This document shows, piece after piece, positions 29,981-40,896 of a DNA stretch of 64,000 nt. The position numbers and the translations under genes were made by a program. Below the pieces are notes generated by a model, which did no database searches, was not told the origin of the DNA, and saw only the letters and a program-made list of their open reading frames with translations. Numbering within the stretch: the stretch's first letter is position 1; each line of letters begins with the position of its first letter. Where the stretch lies: NCBI GenBank assembly GCA_025594325.1, contig JANHCV010000006.1, forward strand, positions 62,001-126,000, in the 5' to 3' direction. The DNA is from Blastocladiella emersonii ATCC 22665. Lineage: Eukaryota > Blastocladiomycota > Blastocladiomycetes > Blastocladiales > Blastocladiaceae.

Positions 29981-32066
29981 TCACGTCGCTGCGAGCCGCA
30001 CCTCCTCGCGCGCCTGCCTCAGCATGTCGGCGAGCCGCCCGAGCCGGTCCTCGATATCGCGCGAGTCGCTCCGCCTTGGGCCCGCCGCCGTCGATGAACG
30101 CGCCGGGGATGGCGAGTACGCCTTGCCCCTTGCCGGCGGTCTTACAAGGCCGTACCCGCTGCTGGACCGCGCGGGCGAGGGCGAGTAGTCCTTGGTCCGC
30201 GTTCTTGGCGGCGGCGATGGGGCGACGCCGTACCCGTACCCGCTGGACCGGACGGGCGAGCCGCGGAACGCATGGTCGAGCGGGCGTCGCGGGCTCGCAC
30301 CGCCACGGGGCGAGGATGGGCCGGGCGAGTACTGGCGCGGGTCCGACAGCGGGCGAGAGCGGGCCGGGGACGCGTCGAACTGGCGGTGCGGCGACCACGC
30401 GGTCCTTGACGAGGATGATGGTGGCGGGTATCGCTGCGGGCTCGCGCGCGGCGACACGTCAGCCGAGGATCTACGAGGACGGGCATCAGTCTCGCTCGAC
30501 GTTGAGCCCATTCGACGACGCGCGTACCGTCTCAGCGGCGACCCGCCCGCATTCCCGCGCCTTGCCGCCGTGGGCTCCGGGACCCCGCCGCCGATGCGCT
30601 CGGCGCGCTGCCTGGCCCACTCGGTCGGGTCGAACCGCTTGAACGGGGCGCGCGCCGGCGGCTGTTGCTGCTGTTGTTGACTCCTGGTACCCGCGTTGGC
30701 GCCGTACCCGGAACTGCGCAGGGGCGCGGACCGTAGCGGGACGTAGCCGGCCGCCGCCAACTTGGGCTTCGCCGTGGCCGTTGTATTCGGTAGCACGCGG
30801 TCGCGGGACCGGCTGTGGTGCCACGGCGGCCTCGTTGCCGCCGCGTTCGCGGTCCGCGGAGCTGGCGCCGGTTTTGCGCGCGGGGACGGCTGCTGCTGGT
30901 GCGGGTAGCGCGCGGGCGACGAGGCGGGCGTGTACCGCGACTGCCGCGCGCTGGTACTCCCGGTACTACTTCGGGCCGCAGACCCGGCGCGCGAGGACGC
31001 GGTGGCGGCGCTGACGGTGGCGGCGGCGAGCTCCTCGTACATGGCCTGCCACCTTAGCGCGTTGGCGCGGGCGTCGTCGAGGTCGTGCGACAGGGCGGCG
31101 ATCTGGGACTGGAAGTCGGCGAGCGTCGCCTCGATGTGGTCGAGGTCCAGCGGGGCGGGCGCGGTGGGAGCGGTCGCGAGCTGGTGACGCAGATCGGCGT
31201 TTTCCTCGCGTAGCGAGTGCACGATCGAGAGGAGTGTTGTGGGCTCGGCGTGTTGCGGCGAGTAGGCGAGCGGGAGCGGGTAGTGGACGCTAGGGCGGTC
31301 GCGTATTAGTGCGCGGTTGCTCGAGAGGGACGGAGAGAGCGCGTACCGGTCAAAGGCGACCATGTAAGTCAGGATGAGGTACCGCTTGCTGGCCGCTGGC
31401 GTCGGGAGCGGGAGTTGCGGGACCGCGGCGGTAGCGCCGTCGTGGTACCGCTGCAGGCTGGCGAGGTCGTCGGCGGTCAGGATGTCGAGGTGCACGCTCG
31501 GGTCCGACTACGCGGCGCGCAGGTTAGCCGGATGTGGAACGCGCTCGCACCGAGGCGGCGTACCCGGTTCATGCCCGAGACGAGCATGTCGACAAACACG
31601 TTGAACCGCTTGTAGTTGCCCGTCTTGCTCGTCATCTTCTCGATATCTAACGCGTCGCAAGCGTCAGCCGCCGGCCCCCGCGCTGACATCCCGAAAACGC
31701 ACACTCGGGCGAGAACTCGGCCCACCACGACTCGCACACGGTGCCGTCATGCGGCCCGCCACCGGCAGCGAGCAGCGGGTGGTCCTGGACGCGCGTGAGC
31801 CAGACGCGCAGGCGCGGCGGGTGGCCGGCGCGCGCCGACCCAGCGTAGTGCTGCACCGCAACCTCGTAGTCGCCATCGCGGAGCGCCAGAGTCGCCGTGT
31901 GCGTGCGCTCGGACGTCGGTGCGCGTTTGCGGCGGCTGCTCCTCTGCTGTTGCGGGTTGGGCGGGCGGCGCAAGGGCGGCGGCGGCGCGTCCGCGGTCAG
32001 GTCGGCGGTGGCAGCCGAGGGCTCGCTGCTGGCGAGGGTGTACGATTCGTCGTTTGCGGAGAGCAT
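29981..32066 (-). CDS. CCDC61/VFL3-like coiled-coil protein
   Basis: Four exons: 32066-31703, 31646-31564, 31507-31347 and 31289-29981, 638 aa. Introns are 56-57 nt; the third contains a ctaata branch-like string. The protein follows the CCDC61 layout. The XRCC4-like head has DYEVAVQHYAG, WWAEFSPEYIEKMTSKTGNY (spliced), KRFNVFVDMLVSGMNR, LDILTADDLASLQ, SKRYLILTYMVAFDR and VHYPLPLAYSP. A helical stretch follows (LREENADLRHQLA), then a long Ser/Arg/Pro basic region with FKRFDPTEWARQRAERIG, and a short C-terminal helix (DIEDRLGRLADMLRQA). CCDC61/VFL3 organises basal-body and centrosome-attached fibres and microtubules. Dikarya lack centrioles, so the role here is open; the spindle pole body is a possibility. 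Confidence 0.72.
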
Positions 32067-32317
32067 TTCATGGGATTGGCATGCGTGGTCGTTGCTTCAG
32101 GGGAGGAGAGAGGGGAGGAGAAGCGCGACCCCGCTCAGCAAGGCGCGTCGCGGTCAGGCCACGCGCACGTGGGCGGCGGTCGAGCCTCGGCGCAGAGTCG
32201 CGCGGCGCGTCGCTCTGCCCGTGGGCGCCGCCCCGTTCTCTCTCCCTTCCCCCCTCGCCCATCCCGGCCCACGCTGCCGCTGCCCCCGGCAATGCATCGA
32301 GACTGTTGAGTTGAGCC
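32067..32317. promoter_or_regulatory. Divergent promoter region (CCDC61-like / LSM12-like)
   Basis: 251 bp between two divergent start codons. A pyrimidine-rich stretch (ctctctcccttcccccctcg, near 32240) precedes the LSM12-like start, a common fungal leader feature. No TATA box seen. Confidence 0.45.
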
Positions 32318-33427
32318 ATGGAGAGCGCAAAGAAGGGAAAGCACGGCGCTCGCTCCAACGCGGCCGCCCGCAACGCCAACGCCAACAGCAGCAGCTCCGC
32401 CACCACACCCGCCTCGGCCACCAGTGCCGGCAAGGGATCGGCCAAGGACGGCAGCAGCGGCGGCAAGCCGCGTGGCGGCAGCGCCAAGGACAAGGACCGC
32501 GACGCGGACTCGTCCTCTGCCTCCACGCGCTCCCAGGCGGCCGCCCCTGCCGCTGAGCCGGCGTCCGCTACTTCTACAACCGCGCCCGATGCGCCGGCAC
32601 CCGAGGAGGACGCCGACTGGCTCGTCGGCAAGTGGGTCCGGTTGACGGTGCACTACGCGACACCGTCGTCGACGGACGCGGCGAGCGACCCCGCCGCTGC
32701 CGCTGCCTCGGAACCCACATCCGCGTCCACCTCCCCGACAACCGACCGGCCAAATTCGCCCGAGAACGTGGTCGAGGGCCAGGTGTACGCGTACGACGCG
32801 CGCAACGGGCTCATTGTGCTCCAGGTGCGTCGTTTCGTGGGAGAGATGCGATGGGACAGGCGAGCTCACCCACGCGTCGCGGTAGTGTCCGTCCAAGGAG
32901 ACGGCCAACACCGCCAACAAGCGGTACGACCTGCGCGCCATCAACACGCGCGCGGTCGCGTCGACGGCCGTGATCGCGGGTCCCGCCGGTTCCGCATCTG
33001 CGGCGGCGGGGCGCGCACGCACACAGCCCTCGGCCGCCGCACCCGAGTCGTGGCCGCAGGGCCTGTTCCCCGTGGGCGCCATCAACTGGGAGTCGTCGGC
33101 GCACCGCGAGGCGGCCAACATCCGCGTCATGGAGGCCAAGCTGGCCAAGATCAACGTGGGCGTGGGCCGCGACGCCCAGGTCCTGTTCGACGCCCTGTCC
33201 AAGACCATGGAGTGCCGGTGGGCCGACGCCACCATCGTGGTCATGGAGTCGGTCCTCGTCGTCCCGCCCTACCTCCCCGAGAACTGCAAGAGCAACAACG
33301 AGCGCGCCCTCATGCGCGTACGCAAAGTGGTGCGGTCTTCCGCAGCGATGGCTTTTACGGAGGCCGTGCTGACCTCGCCATCGTCAACGTGTAGCTCGAG
33401 GGCGAACGCCGCAAGCTGCGCCTGTGA
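32318..33427 (+). CDS. LSM12: LSM12-like protein with anticodon-binding-like domain
   Basis: Exons 32318-32824, 32886-33329 and 33395-33427, 327 aa. The last exon is 33 nt and gives LEGERRKLRL. The N-terminal 85 residues are Ala/Ser/Gly/Lys-rich. An Lsm fold follows (WLVGKWVRLTVHYA ... VVEGQVYAYDARNGLIVLQ), then NKRYDLRAINTRAV. The C-terminal AD domain has RVMEAKLAKINVGVGRDAQV, LFDALSKTMECRWADATIVV and VVPPYLPENCKSNN. LSM12 is a cytoplasmic partner of ataxin-2/Pbp1 in stress-granule and translation control. The 60-nt and 65-nt introns both end in tag. An alternative acceptor (aag at 32896-32898) would remove four codons in frame. Confidence 0.85.
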
Positions 33428-33684
33428 TACCGCTACACCACCCATCTCTCCTCGCGATTTTCATCACCCTCGTCCGCTTCCTGTCCATTTTTCTCTTGAA
33501 TCCGATCATTTCACCCTGCAATGAGCATCAAGCGATGGGCGTGATGGGAGTGACGGGCGGGCCAGCCGACCACTTTCAAACAGGGTCGCCGGCTCGGTCC
33601 AACGTTTGTCGAGCCGATCACCCTCTCCGCATGCTACGGCACCCATTGACGCATCAGAGAGCTCTCGCATAGCTCCGGCGCTCC

Positions 33685-34971
33685 ATGCAACTCGGCCGGA
33701 ACCCCATGATGATGCTCCTCTCGCGCACCCTGCTCCGCGCGTCGTCCGCCGCTACCACGGCCGCGGTCCGCACGCTGGCCACGGCTGCCACCTCGACGGC
33801 TGCCCCCGCCGCCGCTGCCCCGGCTGCTGCTGCCACCGAGACCGCCGCTCCTGCGCCCGAGACGCCCAACACCGATGCCGCCGCTGCCGCCGTGGCACAG
33901 GCCGCCAAGTCGATCCCGGCCACCCCCGCCAAGCCCGCGACGTTCGAGTCGGCGGTCAAGGACCTGCACGCTGCGCTGCGCTCGTTCCCGGCCGAGTACC
34001 CGGACCGCTCGCTCCTCCCGCGCCTCGTGCTCGCGGGCCGCCACGCGTCGCTCCCCGCGGACCGCCTGATCGAGGTGGAGCACGCGCTGCGCGAGTGGCG
34101 CTCGCGCGGCCTGCCCGTGTCGCAGGAGGTGACCAAGCAGGCGGTCCGCCTCGCGGCCGCGGCGTCCCCGTTCCGCGCGGTCGGGTGGCTCGGTGACCCG
34201 GTGACGCTGGGCCTGAGTCCGTCGCGCGCGGACCTCGAGCACGTGCTCGAGTCGCTCCTCTCCGCCTCCCGCGCGGGGACCAAGCACGGGCGCGTGCGCG
34301 GCGAGCCGAAGCGCGCGTACCAGGCGGGGCTCGGCGTGCTCGGCATGTTCGACGCGTACGCGCTCGGCGGGCCGTCGAAGCTCGCGTATGCGGCGGCCGT
34401 CGAGCTGTGCCGCGCCGACGGCACGCCCGCGGGCGACGCGGCGGCGCTCGCGCTGCTGGGTCTCTCGGGCGACGGCGTGGCCACGGGGTACGGGCGCAAG
34501 ACGAGCGTCGCGACGGAGCTCCAGCGCATGCGGTACCACCAGGGCGCGTTCCGGTGCGCGACGCCCGCGGACCAGGTCGGCGCGGCGCGCGCGCTCGCGT
34601 GCTTTGAGCGCGCGGTGAAGCTCGAGTCCCCCGCGACGGGTGCGGCGCCCTCGCCGCGCAAGGCGTTCGCGCCCGCGCTGATCCGCGAGTCGATTGCCGC
34701 CATCAACGCGCTGCGGCTCGCCCTCATGTCGTCTAAGGACGCCGCGGTCCGCGACCGGTCCAAGAAGGCGTTCGAGACGAGCTGGAAGAACCGCGGGATC
34801 GCGTACCACGCCGAGATGCTCACCAAGTACGTGGCGTCCAAGGCCGGCGTGTCCACGTCCGCGGCGCCCGCGCTCGCCCAGGCCAAGGCGGGCGCTGAGG
34901 CGGCGGCCGCGAAGGCGAAGAAGGCGGCGTCGGCTGCGGCGAAGAAGGCCGCGGTGCCCAAGAAGAAGTAA
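33685..34971 (+). CDS. Mitochondrially targeted protein of unknown function
   Basis: Intronless, 428 aa. The N-terminus (MQLGRNPMMMLLSRTLLRAS...TAAVRTLATAAT) is rich in Arg, Ser, Thr and Ala without acidic residues, as in a mitochondrial presequence. Translation could also start at one of three Met codons at 33706-33714. After an Ala/Pro linker there is an alpha-helical region (FESAVKDLHAALRSFPAEYP; LPADRLIEVEHALREWRSRG), a middle with RADLEHVLESLLSASRA, and a KRAYQAGLGVLGMFDAYALG block with repeat-like helices. It ends in a Lys/Ala-rich tail (AKKAASAAAKKAAVPKKK). No family recognised; helical repeats plus a basic tail could suit an organellar RNA- or ribosome-associated protein, but this is speculative. 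Confidence 0.7.
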   Translation: MQLGRNPMMMLLSRTLLRASSAATTAAVRTLATAATSTAAPAAAAPAAAATETAAPAPETPNTDAAAAAVAQAAKSIPATPAKPATFESAVKDLHAALRSFPAEYPDRSLLPRLVLAGRHASLPADRLIEVEHALREWRSRGLPVSQEVTKQAVRLAAAASPFRAVGWLGDPVTLGLSPSRADLEHVLESLLSASRAGTKHGRVRGEPKRAYQAGLGVLGMFDAYALGGPSKLAYAAAVELCRADGTPAGDAAALALLGLSGDGVATGYGRKTSVATELQRMRYHQGAFRCATPADQVGAARALACFERAVKLESPATGAAPSPRKAFAPALIRESIAAINALRLALMSSKDAAVRDRSKKAFETSWKNRGIAYHAEMLTKYVASKAGVSTSAAPALAQAKAGAEAAAAKAKKAASAAAKKAAVPKKK

Positions 34972-35772
34972 GCTGGTTGTTCGCCGCGCTTTTTGTTGTT
35001 TTCTCCCCTCGTTTGCACTAGTACACACATTTCCCCACCTGCACGCCGACGAAGCGAGAGGGAGCAGGCGGCGGGGAGACAAAACCCCGGTTTCCACTCC
35101 GCACGTGACTCGCACGCGGCGGTTTTGTGGCGCCGAGCGGCGGCATGAGCGACGCGAAAACCAGGCCGGCGTGACGCGCGATGGCCGCGGCAGCCGCCAG
35201 TGGAAAACGTCTCCCGGTTTCCGCCTCGCGCGCCTCGCGCGGCGCGCGCGTGCGCCACCATGGCGAGAGGTGGGAGGCGGCGCTGACGCCGCGCGTCCCA
35301 GCGGCGAGCGGGCGCGCATAAATATTTCGCACGCTCAGCTGTCGATGGTTCGCCGCGCCATGAAGTGAGAGAGGGAGAGGTGGGGGGTGGATCGAGTCGA
35401 TTCTTGGCCTTGGCGGGCACCTTGGCGCTGAGATCGCTTGGCGGCGAAGCCACCACCACGACGGCGTGGTGAGCGCGCCTTGGCGGCGAGGGTGAAGTGA
35501 AGTGAGGTGTGTGTGGCGGCGAGCAGCAACGAGTGCGAGACACAGGGCCGAACGCAAGGGGGCGAAAAAGAAGCGGGCGAAAAACCGTGGCCGCGTGTCG
35601 CCCGCGCCGCCACGCCCGCCCGCTGCCCGCCCCGCCAGCCGCCCGCCCGCCAGCGCGGCCCTCATAACAGGCGCGCGCCCCCCGCCCCCGGTCCTCGCTC
35701 TCTCGCCCAGACCGCTGTCCCTTGTGGTTGATCGCACACTCCCCCCCACCCCACCACCCAACAACATCCACC
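34972..35772. promoter_or_regulatory. Long actin upstream region
   Basis: About 800 bp without a supportable gene. A TATA-like ATAAATATTT lies at 35318-35327, about 450 bp before the actin start. The 80 bases before the ATG are CT-rich (cactcccccccaccccaccaccc), typical of strongly expressed fungal genes. An A/G-rich patch lies near 35545-35585. Confidence 0.5.
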
Positions 35773-37633
35773 ATGGCTGACGAGGTTGCTGCTGTACGTA
35801 ACCGGCGTCGCCGTCGTCTTGCTCGCCCCCTCCCGCCCGCTCGCGCTCGTGGATCGTGTGGTGGCGCGCGCGCGCGTGCGTCTGCCCGGCTCGGCGCTGC
35901 GCCACGCGTGCACCGTCCTGCCTGCCTAGCTGTCCCTGCTGCTGCTGTCGAGGTCCTCAAGCTGCTGCCGCGCTCACGATCGGGCACCTGTCGACGCGCT
36001 CGAGCTGCGTGGATCCGCACGCGACGCGTCGCGGTGGCGTCGCCCGTGTCTCGCGCCCACACGTCTCGCCCGGCCGTGTGAGCCCTCGCCCTCGCTCGCG
36101 CGACGCGTCGGTCGCCTCGACAAGCACTCGGCCCAGGTCGACGAGCCAGCTCAGCAGCAGCAGCAGCAGCGCCACCGCACTTGTTCCGCGCGCTTCCTCA
36201 ACTGCCGCCCGCGCCCACGTGCGCGTGTGTTGCACGCGAGCCCGCCCCCTTCGCCACACCTCCCGTCCCACCACCCGCCCCTCGATCCCGATCCCGCCAA
36301 CCCAAGAGCATAATAACTCTAACGCCTCCACCCCCCCCCCCCACGCGCAAATGTAGCTTGTCATCGACAACGGCTCCGGCATGTGCAAGGCCGGTTTCGC
36401 CGGTGATGACGCGTACGTGTTTCTTGCTCGCGAGACGCGCGACGCGTGTGACCCGCTGAGCTGACTCGCTTGCCCCGCCTCATGTATCGCTTCCTTGCCT
36501 TGCCCGAAATGAAGTCCCCGCGCCGTACGTGTTTTTCTCGATCCTCTCACCGCTCGACCGAACACGACGCTAACCACCATGCAAACCAACAGGTCTTCCC
36601 CTCGATCGTCGGTCGCCCCCGCCACCACAACGTCATGGCCGGCATGGGCCAGAAGGACTCGTACGTCGGCGACGAGGCCCAGTCCAAGCGTGGTATCCTC
36701 ACGCTGCGCTACCCCATCGAGCACGGCGTCGTCAACAACTGGGACGACATGGAGAAGATCTGGCACCACACCTTCTACAACGAGCTCCGCGTCGCGCCCG
36801 AGGAGCACCCCGTCCTCCTCACCGAGGCCCCGCTCAACCCCAAGGTCAACCGCGAGAAGATGACCCAGATCATGTTCGAGACGTTCAACACCCCCGCCTT
36901 CTACGTGGCCATCCAGGCCGTGCTCTCGCTCTACGCCTCGGGCCGCACCACGGGTATCGTGCTCGACTCGGGCGACGGTGTCTCGCACACGGTGCCCATC
37001 TACGAGGGCTACGCGCTGCCCCACGCCATCCAGCGTCTCGACCTCGCCGGCCGCGACCTGACGCACCACCTCCAGACCATCCTCATGGAGCGCGGCCACT
37101 CGCTCACCACCACGGCCGAGATGGAGATTGTCCGCGACATCAAGGAGAAGCTGTGCTACGTGGCCCTCGACTACGAGGCCGAGATGGCCACGGCCGCCAA
37201 CTCGTCGGCCCTCGAGAAGTCGTACGAGCTGCCCGACGGCCAGGTGATCACGATCGGCTCGGAGCGCTTCCGCTGCCCCGAGGCGCTCTTCCAGCCCGCC
37301 ATGCTCGGCCGCGAGTCGTCGGGCATCCACGAGACGACGTACAACTCGATCATGAAGTGCGACGTCGACATCCGCAAGGACCTGTACTCGAACATTGTCA
37401 TGTCGGGCGGCACCACCATGTACCCGGGCATCTCGGACCGCATGCAGAAGGAGATCACGGCCCTGGCCCCCTCGTCGATGAAGGTCAAGATCGTGGCCCC
37501 GCCCGAGCGCAAGTACTCGGTCTGGATCGGCGGGTCCATCCTCGCGTCGCTGTCCACGTTCCAGCAGATGTGGATCTCCAAGCAGGAGTACGACGAGTCG
37601 GGCCCCTCGATCGTCCACCGCAAGTGCTTCTAA
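35773..37633 (+). CDS. ACT1: Actin
   Basis: Four exons: 35773-35793 (MADEVAA), 36357-36412, 36515-36524 and 36593-37633. The spliced length is exactly 375 codons plus stop, the canonical actin length. Introns are 563, 102 and 68 nt with gtacgt donors. The third exon is only 10 nt and contributes to DDAPRAVFPS. Conserved features include [18 protein letters not shown] (phosphate loop 1), [11 protein letters not shown] (phosphate loop 2), GGTTMYPGI and the C-terminal RKCF. Actin forms cables and patches for polarity, endocytosis and cytokinesis. The first intron is unusually long for this region and contains a 12-C run at 36331-36342, just before its acceptor. The long unspliced frame from 36470 is a partial view of exon 4. 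Confidence 0.97.
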
Positions 37634-39483
37634 GCGCGCTCTCGGTCGCCAAGGTCGCCGCGGGCTCGGCTGCGTGTGCGGTCGCACCGTGCGCGTAGGT
37701 CGCGGTCGTCGGCTCCTCGGTCCCTCACTCCCTCCCTCATGTTTACCCAACCGCTCCCCCCCTCTCCCTGTTGTCTCTATGGTCACCATTTGAGTTATGC
37801 ATGTTTTCTTGACAATCACCGCTGGCCTCGGTGGCGTCGCTCGAGCTTAGACGGAGAAGGATGGCTGGTGGCGCGGCGTCTCGTTGGTCGGCCGTGGTTG
37901 CTCGGCGTAGTGGCGTCAGGTCGGCGCCGACCACTCGGTTGTCGACACGTGGTGGCGCAACACGCCTTCGCGGCCCTGCTCGCGGCTCCGTTGTCCCGCA
38001 TCGTAAACAACGTACGCTGCCGATGGCGAGTAATGAGTGATAGAGAAAGGTCCGGGGGTCATCATCAGCTTGCATCACGCGCGGCCGCGTCCGTCCAACG
38101 GGGAGGGGCAGGAGCGCACGCTGTTGGCCCGCGGCCGCCCTCGACCTCGCCGCGCCGCGCTGCACGTACCGAGGCGGACTGTGAGCGGCCGTATCGAGCG
38201 GTGACGGGACGTTTTCATGGCCATGACAGCGTGAGGAGGAGTGATCGAAGTCAGCTGGGCCGGCTTTTCACGTCCACGTCCACGTCCACGTTCGACTCGA
38301 GAGCGCGAGGGAGCATGCTCTTGAGCGTGATTCCTCAGCACCGCGGCCGCGACTTATCGTTCAACGCTGTTTACATCATCACGGCTTGGGCTTGCGTCAA
38401 CCACACGTTTCGCACTCGGTCGACGCCGGCAACTTTCAGGCCCTCGCAGCAAGGCCGTTCACGCTCGAGGCAGGAGCGAGCGTGATCGAGCCGTGCCCCC
38501 TCGCCATCGCGGCCGCGTCGTTCAGCGTTAACTGCATCACAGCTCGAGATTGCGCGAGGAGACAGCCGTATCGCACTCCTAGTCGGACGACAGCGTCAAC
38601 TTTCAGGCCCTCGCGACATAGCCCGTTCAACCTCGCGGCCAAGCGCGCCATGACCAGCGCCCGCTGACCACGATTGCGCCGTCGTCCGCGGCCGTGGCCA
38701 CGCGGGCCAGGGTCGATCGAATTCGACGTGCAATCTCGACATCGCGGGGTACGGTGGATTTCGTCATCCTGACGGAGGCGCGCGGACACGGCAGCGAATT
38801 CACGCGGGACGCAACTTTCAGACCTGGTCAGCGATGCTCCACGTTCGCGAACACGAACGAGTGGTGGACGGAATTCACGCCGCGCGTGGTCGCGCAGCAA
38901 TCGCGTCTTCACGTCGCCACCGACGCAGAAATTAAGCTCTCACGCGGGCCAGCAGCAGCAGGGAGGAACAACGTGCGCGCCGCCGACACGCGCGCACGGA
39001 ACGCTCGGCAGGAACCGCCGAGTGGGGACGCTCCGACTCCACTCACACCTCGCGGTGGCGGCTCTTGAAACGGGACGCGGGTGCCGAGCGTGCCGAGAGA
39101 GGGCCGTGGGACCGGCGCGCGGCGCGACGTCACCCACGTTGGAGCAACAACAACGACGGTGGGGAGGGACGGGCACCTTATCCAGGAGGGCCGCGACGGC
39201 GGGGAGTACAAGTACCGCGGGCCCCCCAACCAACCCGAGCTGATGTTCATCATCAATCACCAAGCTCGGTCAAGTATGTAACAATCAATGCAGTGCAGCG
39301 GAGGAGCCAGGCTTGGCAGCGGCGATCCCAGCGTGGGAGCAGGATGTCTCGCACCTCAAGCGCGAGGACGCGTCACGGCCGCGATGATCGTCGCGTCGTG
39401 TGGCCCGCCGACTCAGCCACCACCTCCATGTCCGCGTGCAGGAACTGACGACGGATCTACGCCCTCGCCCTAGCCAACGAACC
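37634..39483. other. 1.85-kb intergenic region with degenerate internal repeats
   Basis: No gene seen. A degenerate unit containing aactttcaggccctcgc recurs at 38431 and 38598, and a related aactttcagacctgg at 38813. Flanking words (tcgcactcggtcga / cgcactcctagtcgga; gaattcacgc twice near 38797 and 38870) also recur. A (cacgtc)n run lies at 38269-38294. The 3' flank of actin occupies the first part and the promoter of the F-box gene the last part. Confidence 0.5.
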
Positions 39484-40896
39484 ATGAATCTCGACACGCT
39501 CCCGACCGAGGTCCTCCTCGCCGTCGCCTCGTGGCTCGCGCCCGCCGACACCCGCGCGGTGCGCGGCGCGTGCCGCTCGCTCCGGTCCGCGCTGACGGCG
39601 GCCGCGCTACGCTCCGTGACCGTGTACTCGGCCGCGCACCTCCTCTCGGTCCTCGCCGCGCTCGTCGCGGCCGGGTGCCCGCGCGCGCTGCACGCCGTGA
39701 CCGTCTCCGACACGCACGCGGTGCGCGCGCAGCTGTATGGCGTCCCGCTCGACGACCCGTACGCGGCGCCCGCGGCGGCGCGCGGGCTAACCTGGGACGG
39801 GGTGCCGTGGGCCGAGTTCGCCGCGCTGCACACGGTGATTCTCGAGGGCGTCTCCCCCACGGCCGCCGGCGCGTGGCTCGCGGGCATCGCGCAGCCGCTC
39901 CTCGCGGCGCCGATCCCGGGTCTCGACACGCTCGCGCTCCGGTTCCTCGATGTCGGTAGCACCCACGCGCTGCTCGACGTGCTCGCGCTCACGCAGGCCG
40001 CCGAGGGGGTCACGGACCTCGCGCTCAACGTCATGGGTGTCATGGACTCGGCGAGCGGGGTGCCCAGCGACGACGAGGACGCCGGCGAGGACTCGGACGA
40101 TAGCGGGTGGGACTCGGGCCTCGACTCGCCGCTCACACCCACGCCGACCTCCGAGACCCCGCAGATGGACCGCGACCTCGCCGTCGCCACGGTCCTCGCG
40201 CGGCTCACGACGCTGCGGCTGCGCCACTGCGACCTGCACCGGCGCGCCGTGGCCCGCCTCCTCGCCGCGACCCCGCGCCTCGCCCACCTCGACCTGCACC
40301 AGTCCCTGCACCACGCGCCCGCCGACGATGTGCGCCTCGCGGCAGCGCACGCCCCGCATGTCCGCCGCGTCACCATCAAGCTCGACGCGCCGCCTGCTTC
40401 GGGTGAAGGTGTCGAGGAGGAGCTCGTCAGCGCGCTCGCGCGGTTGCCGAACCTCGTGCACCTCACGCTCGCGTACGACACGTGCGACGGCGAAGAAGTG
40501 GATGGCGCCAAGATCGCCGCCGACCTCGCCGCCGCGTGCCCGTCGCTCGCCGCGCTCGATCTCGTCGAGGAGGTCCCCGTCGCCGATTCCGACGCCGGAA
40601 CGTGCGCCGCGCCACCGAGCACGACCGTGGCGCTCGCTGGGTCGCACCGGCTCGCGAAGCGCCGGTCGTGGGCACGGCTCAACGCCGCGGCGGCGGGGGC
40701 GGCGGGGGCCAAGGGTGGAATGCATCCTATCGCCGTCACGCGGCGGAGCCAGTCGTGCCAGTCGCCCATGGCCGAGCTCGAGGCGCTCCAAGCGGGGCTC
40801 CGTCGCATGGACATGCGGAGCGGCAGTGGCGGGATGGCCCGCGAGGACCTCTTCGCGTTCGACCTTGGGAACTGGGGCGACGAGGTTGGCGTCTAG
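39484..40896 (+). CDS. F-box protein with leucine-rich segments
   Basis: Intronless, 470 aa. The start is the ATG of MNLDTLPTEVLLAVASWLAP, which begins an F-box (residues 3-45: LPTEVLLAVASWLAPADTRA...CRSLRSAL). Downstream are LRR-like units (LTTLRLRHCDLHRRAVARLL, LAHLDLHQSL, LPNLVHLTLAYDTCDGEEVD) and an acidic linker (SDDEDAGEDSDDSGWDSG). F-box proteins recruit substrates to SCF ubiquitin ligases through Skp1. The next gene, at 41523, has the same layout, VTVSDTHAVR/LTLADTSVVR-type segments in the same place and RFLDV in both, so the two are tandem paralogs. The substrate is unknown. It carries no intron, unlike most neighbours. Confidence 0.75.
   Translation: MNLDTLPTEVLLAVASWLAPADTRAVRGACRSLRSALTAAALRSVTVYSAAHLLSVLAALVAAGCPRALHAVTVSDTHAVRAQLYGVPLDDPYAAPAAARGLTWDGVPWAEFAALHTVILEGVSPTAAGAWLAGIAQPLLAAPIPGLDTLALRFLDVGSTHALLDVLALTQAAEGVTDLALNVMGVMDSASGVPSDDEDAGEDSDDSGWDSGLDSPLTPTPTSETPQMDRDLAVATVLARLTTLRLRHCDLHRRAVARLLAATPRLAHLDLHQSLHHAPADDVRLAAAHAPHVRRVTIKLDAPPASGEGVEEELVSALARLPNLVHLTLAYDTCDGEEVDGAKIAADLAAACPSLAALDLVEEVPVADSDAGTCAAPPSTTVALAGSHRLAKRRSWARLNAAAAGAAGAKGGMHPIAVTRRSQSCQSPMAELEALQAGLRRMDMRSGSGGMAREDLFAFDLGNWGDEVGV

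Noticed and set aside
33654-36062. 802-residue minus-strand frame opposite the mitochondrial-type gene and actin upstream region
   Set aside because: Low-complexity GC-driven antisense frame without motifs.
35957-37819. 620-residue minus-strand frame opposite actin
   Set aside because: Antisense of a highly biased actin coding sequence; no protein character.
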